Assembly: GCF_000761245.1 (NCBI RefSeq)
Contig: NZ_AWOR01000051.1
Coordinates: 1-64,000, forward strand
Source: Comamonas testosteroni
Lineage (GTDB): Bacteria > Pseudomonadota > Gammaproteobacteria > Burkholderiales > Burkholderiaceae_C
Reading direction: 5' to 3'
DNA length: 64,000 nt
In this document: positions 63,749 to 64,000 of the stretch, in pieces
How positions within the stretch are numbered: the first letter of the stretch is position 1
How the letters are laid out: every line of letters starts with the position of its first letter
The notes under the pieces: model-generated
Databases searched by the model: none
Seen by the model: only the letters and a program-made list of their open reading frames with translations
Told to the model about the DNA's origin: nothing
Program-made: the position numbers and the translations under genes

Positions 63749-63825
63749 TTCTGGTTGAACTGACCACCTGTGCCGGTTGCTGCTGACTAGGCTGCTGGTC
63801 GTGACCGACTGAGTTCGGCCAGAAG
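63749..63825. repeat. Degenerate 77-bp repeat, copy D
   Basis: Partner of 38001-38077, 66 of 77 identical. The remaining sequence to 64000 shows no gene or clear structure. Confidence 0.8.
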
Positions 63826-64000
63826 TAGCCCTTGAATGCATTCTCGCAAGTGAAGGCTTCAGGCTGATCTGAAATCCTTTTCTCCTAGCCAGATAGCCTC
63901 GCGTACTCAACCACTCAACTTATCTCACTCTCGGGCCAGGAGTTATCGCACCGCGCTTCCCCACGGGTGAGGAAGTGATCAACAAGCATTGCTAATCGTT

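Noticed and set aside
63605..63910. 101-residue minus strand open frame
   Set aside because: It covers repeat D and the antisense of the small dnaE2-coupled gene; composition is not gene-like.

Overview
The window looks like an accessory region of a betaproteobacterium, most likely a Comamonadaceae (Comamonas/Delftia/Acidovorax-like). The evidence is moderately high GC, a DUF4148 secreted protein of the Burkholderiales type, and the style of the heavy-metal operons. The DUF3577 (STY4534-type) and DUF3275 proteins, a DUF6094-type methyltransferase, a large SNF2-type helicase and a complete R64/PAPI-1-style thin pilus operon indicate an integrative and conjugative element (ICE) or a related plasmid. 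No rRNA, tRNA, CRISPR array or complete insertion sequence was seen.

Layout: (1) 1-260, the inverted-repeat end of a Tn21-type transposon directly abutting a 5'-truncated arsH. (2) 270-4057, an arsenic module: an MFS exporter, an ArsO-like flavin monooxygenase, an ArsR repressor with a C-terminal Cys-Cys pair, and a second monooxygenase. Matching operator-like dyads lie in front of arsR and the second monooxygenase. (3) 4058-14620, an ICE core on the + strand: DUF3577, DUF3275, many small unknown proteins, a DNA methyltransferase-like protein and a helicase. The spacers are rich in stem-loops, and one stretch (5431-5647) looks like a structured RNA. (4) 14917-16083, a CAP-domain lipoprotein convergent with the pilus operon. 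(5) 16034-28589 on the minus strand, a tightly coupled pilus operon of twelve genes plus a small secreted protein at its end. (6) 28779-29747, a divergent tyrosine recombinase with a 12-bp-arm inverted repeat in front of it.

(7) 29979-37522 on the minus strand, cusCBAF-type copper/silver efflux followed upstream by a DUF4148 protein. (8) 37819-38015, a frameshifted metallochaperone gene behind a MerR-type promoter. (9) 38240-46367, a czc-like RND efflux operon ending in a His-rich EamA transporter. (10) 46692-56308, a copper locus: a two-component system divergent from copABCD, then a copper P-type ATPase. (11) 56623-58134, a SprT-like protein divergent from a vapBC toxin-antitoxin pair. (12) 58325-63742, a LexA-controlled imuA-imuB-dnaE2 mutagenesis cassette with a small coupled gene at its end.

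Working together, the metal genes cover periplasmic oxidation and sequestration (copA/B/C), trans-envelope efflux (cus, czc) and cytoplasmic export (P-type ATPase, EamA). Degenerate 75-77 bp repeats occur between modules, as expected of a mosaic built by successive insertions. All assignments come from reading the sequence and recalling protein families; no database search was run.
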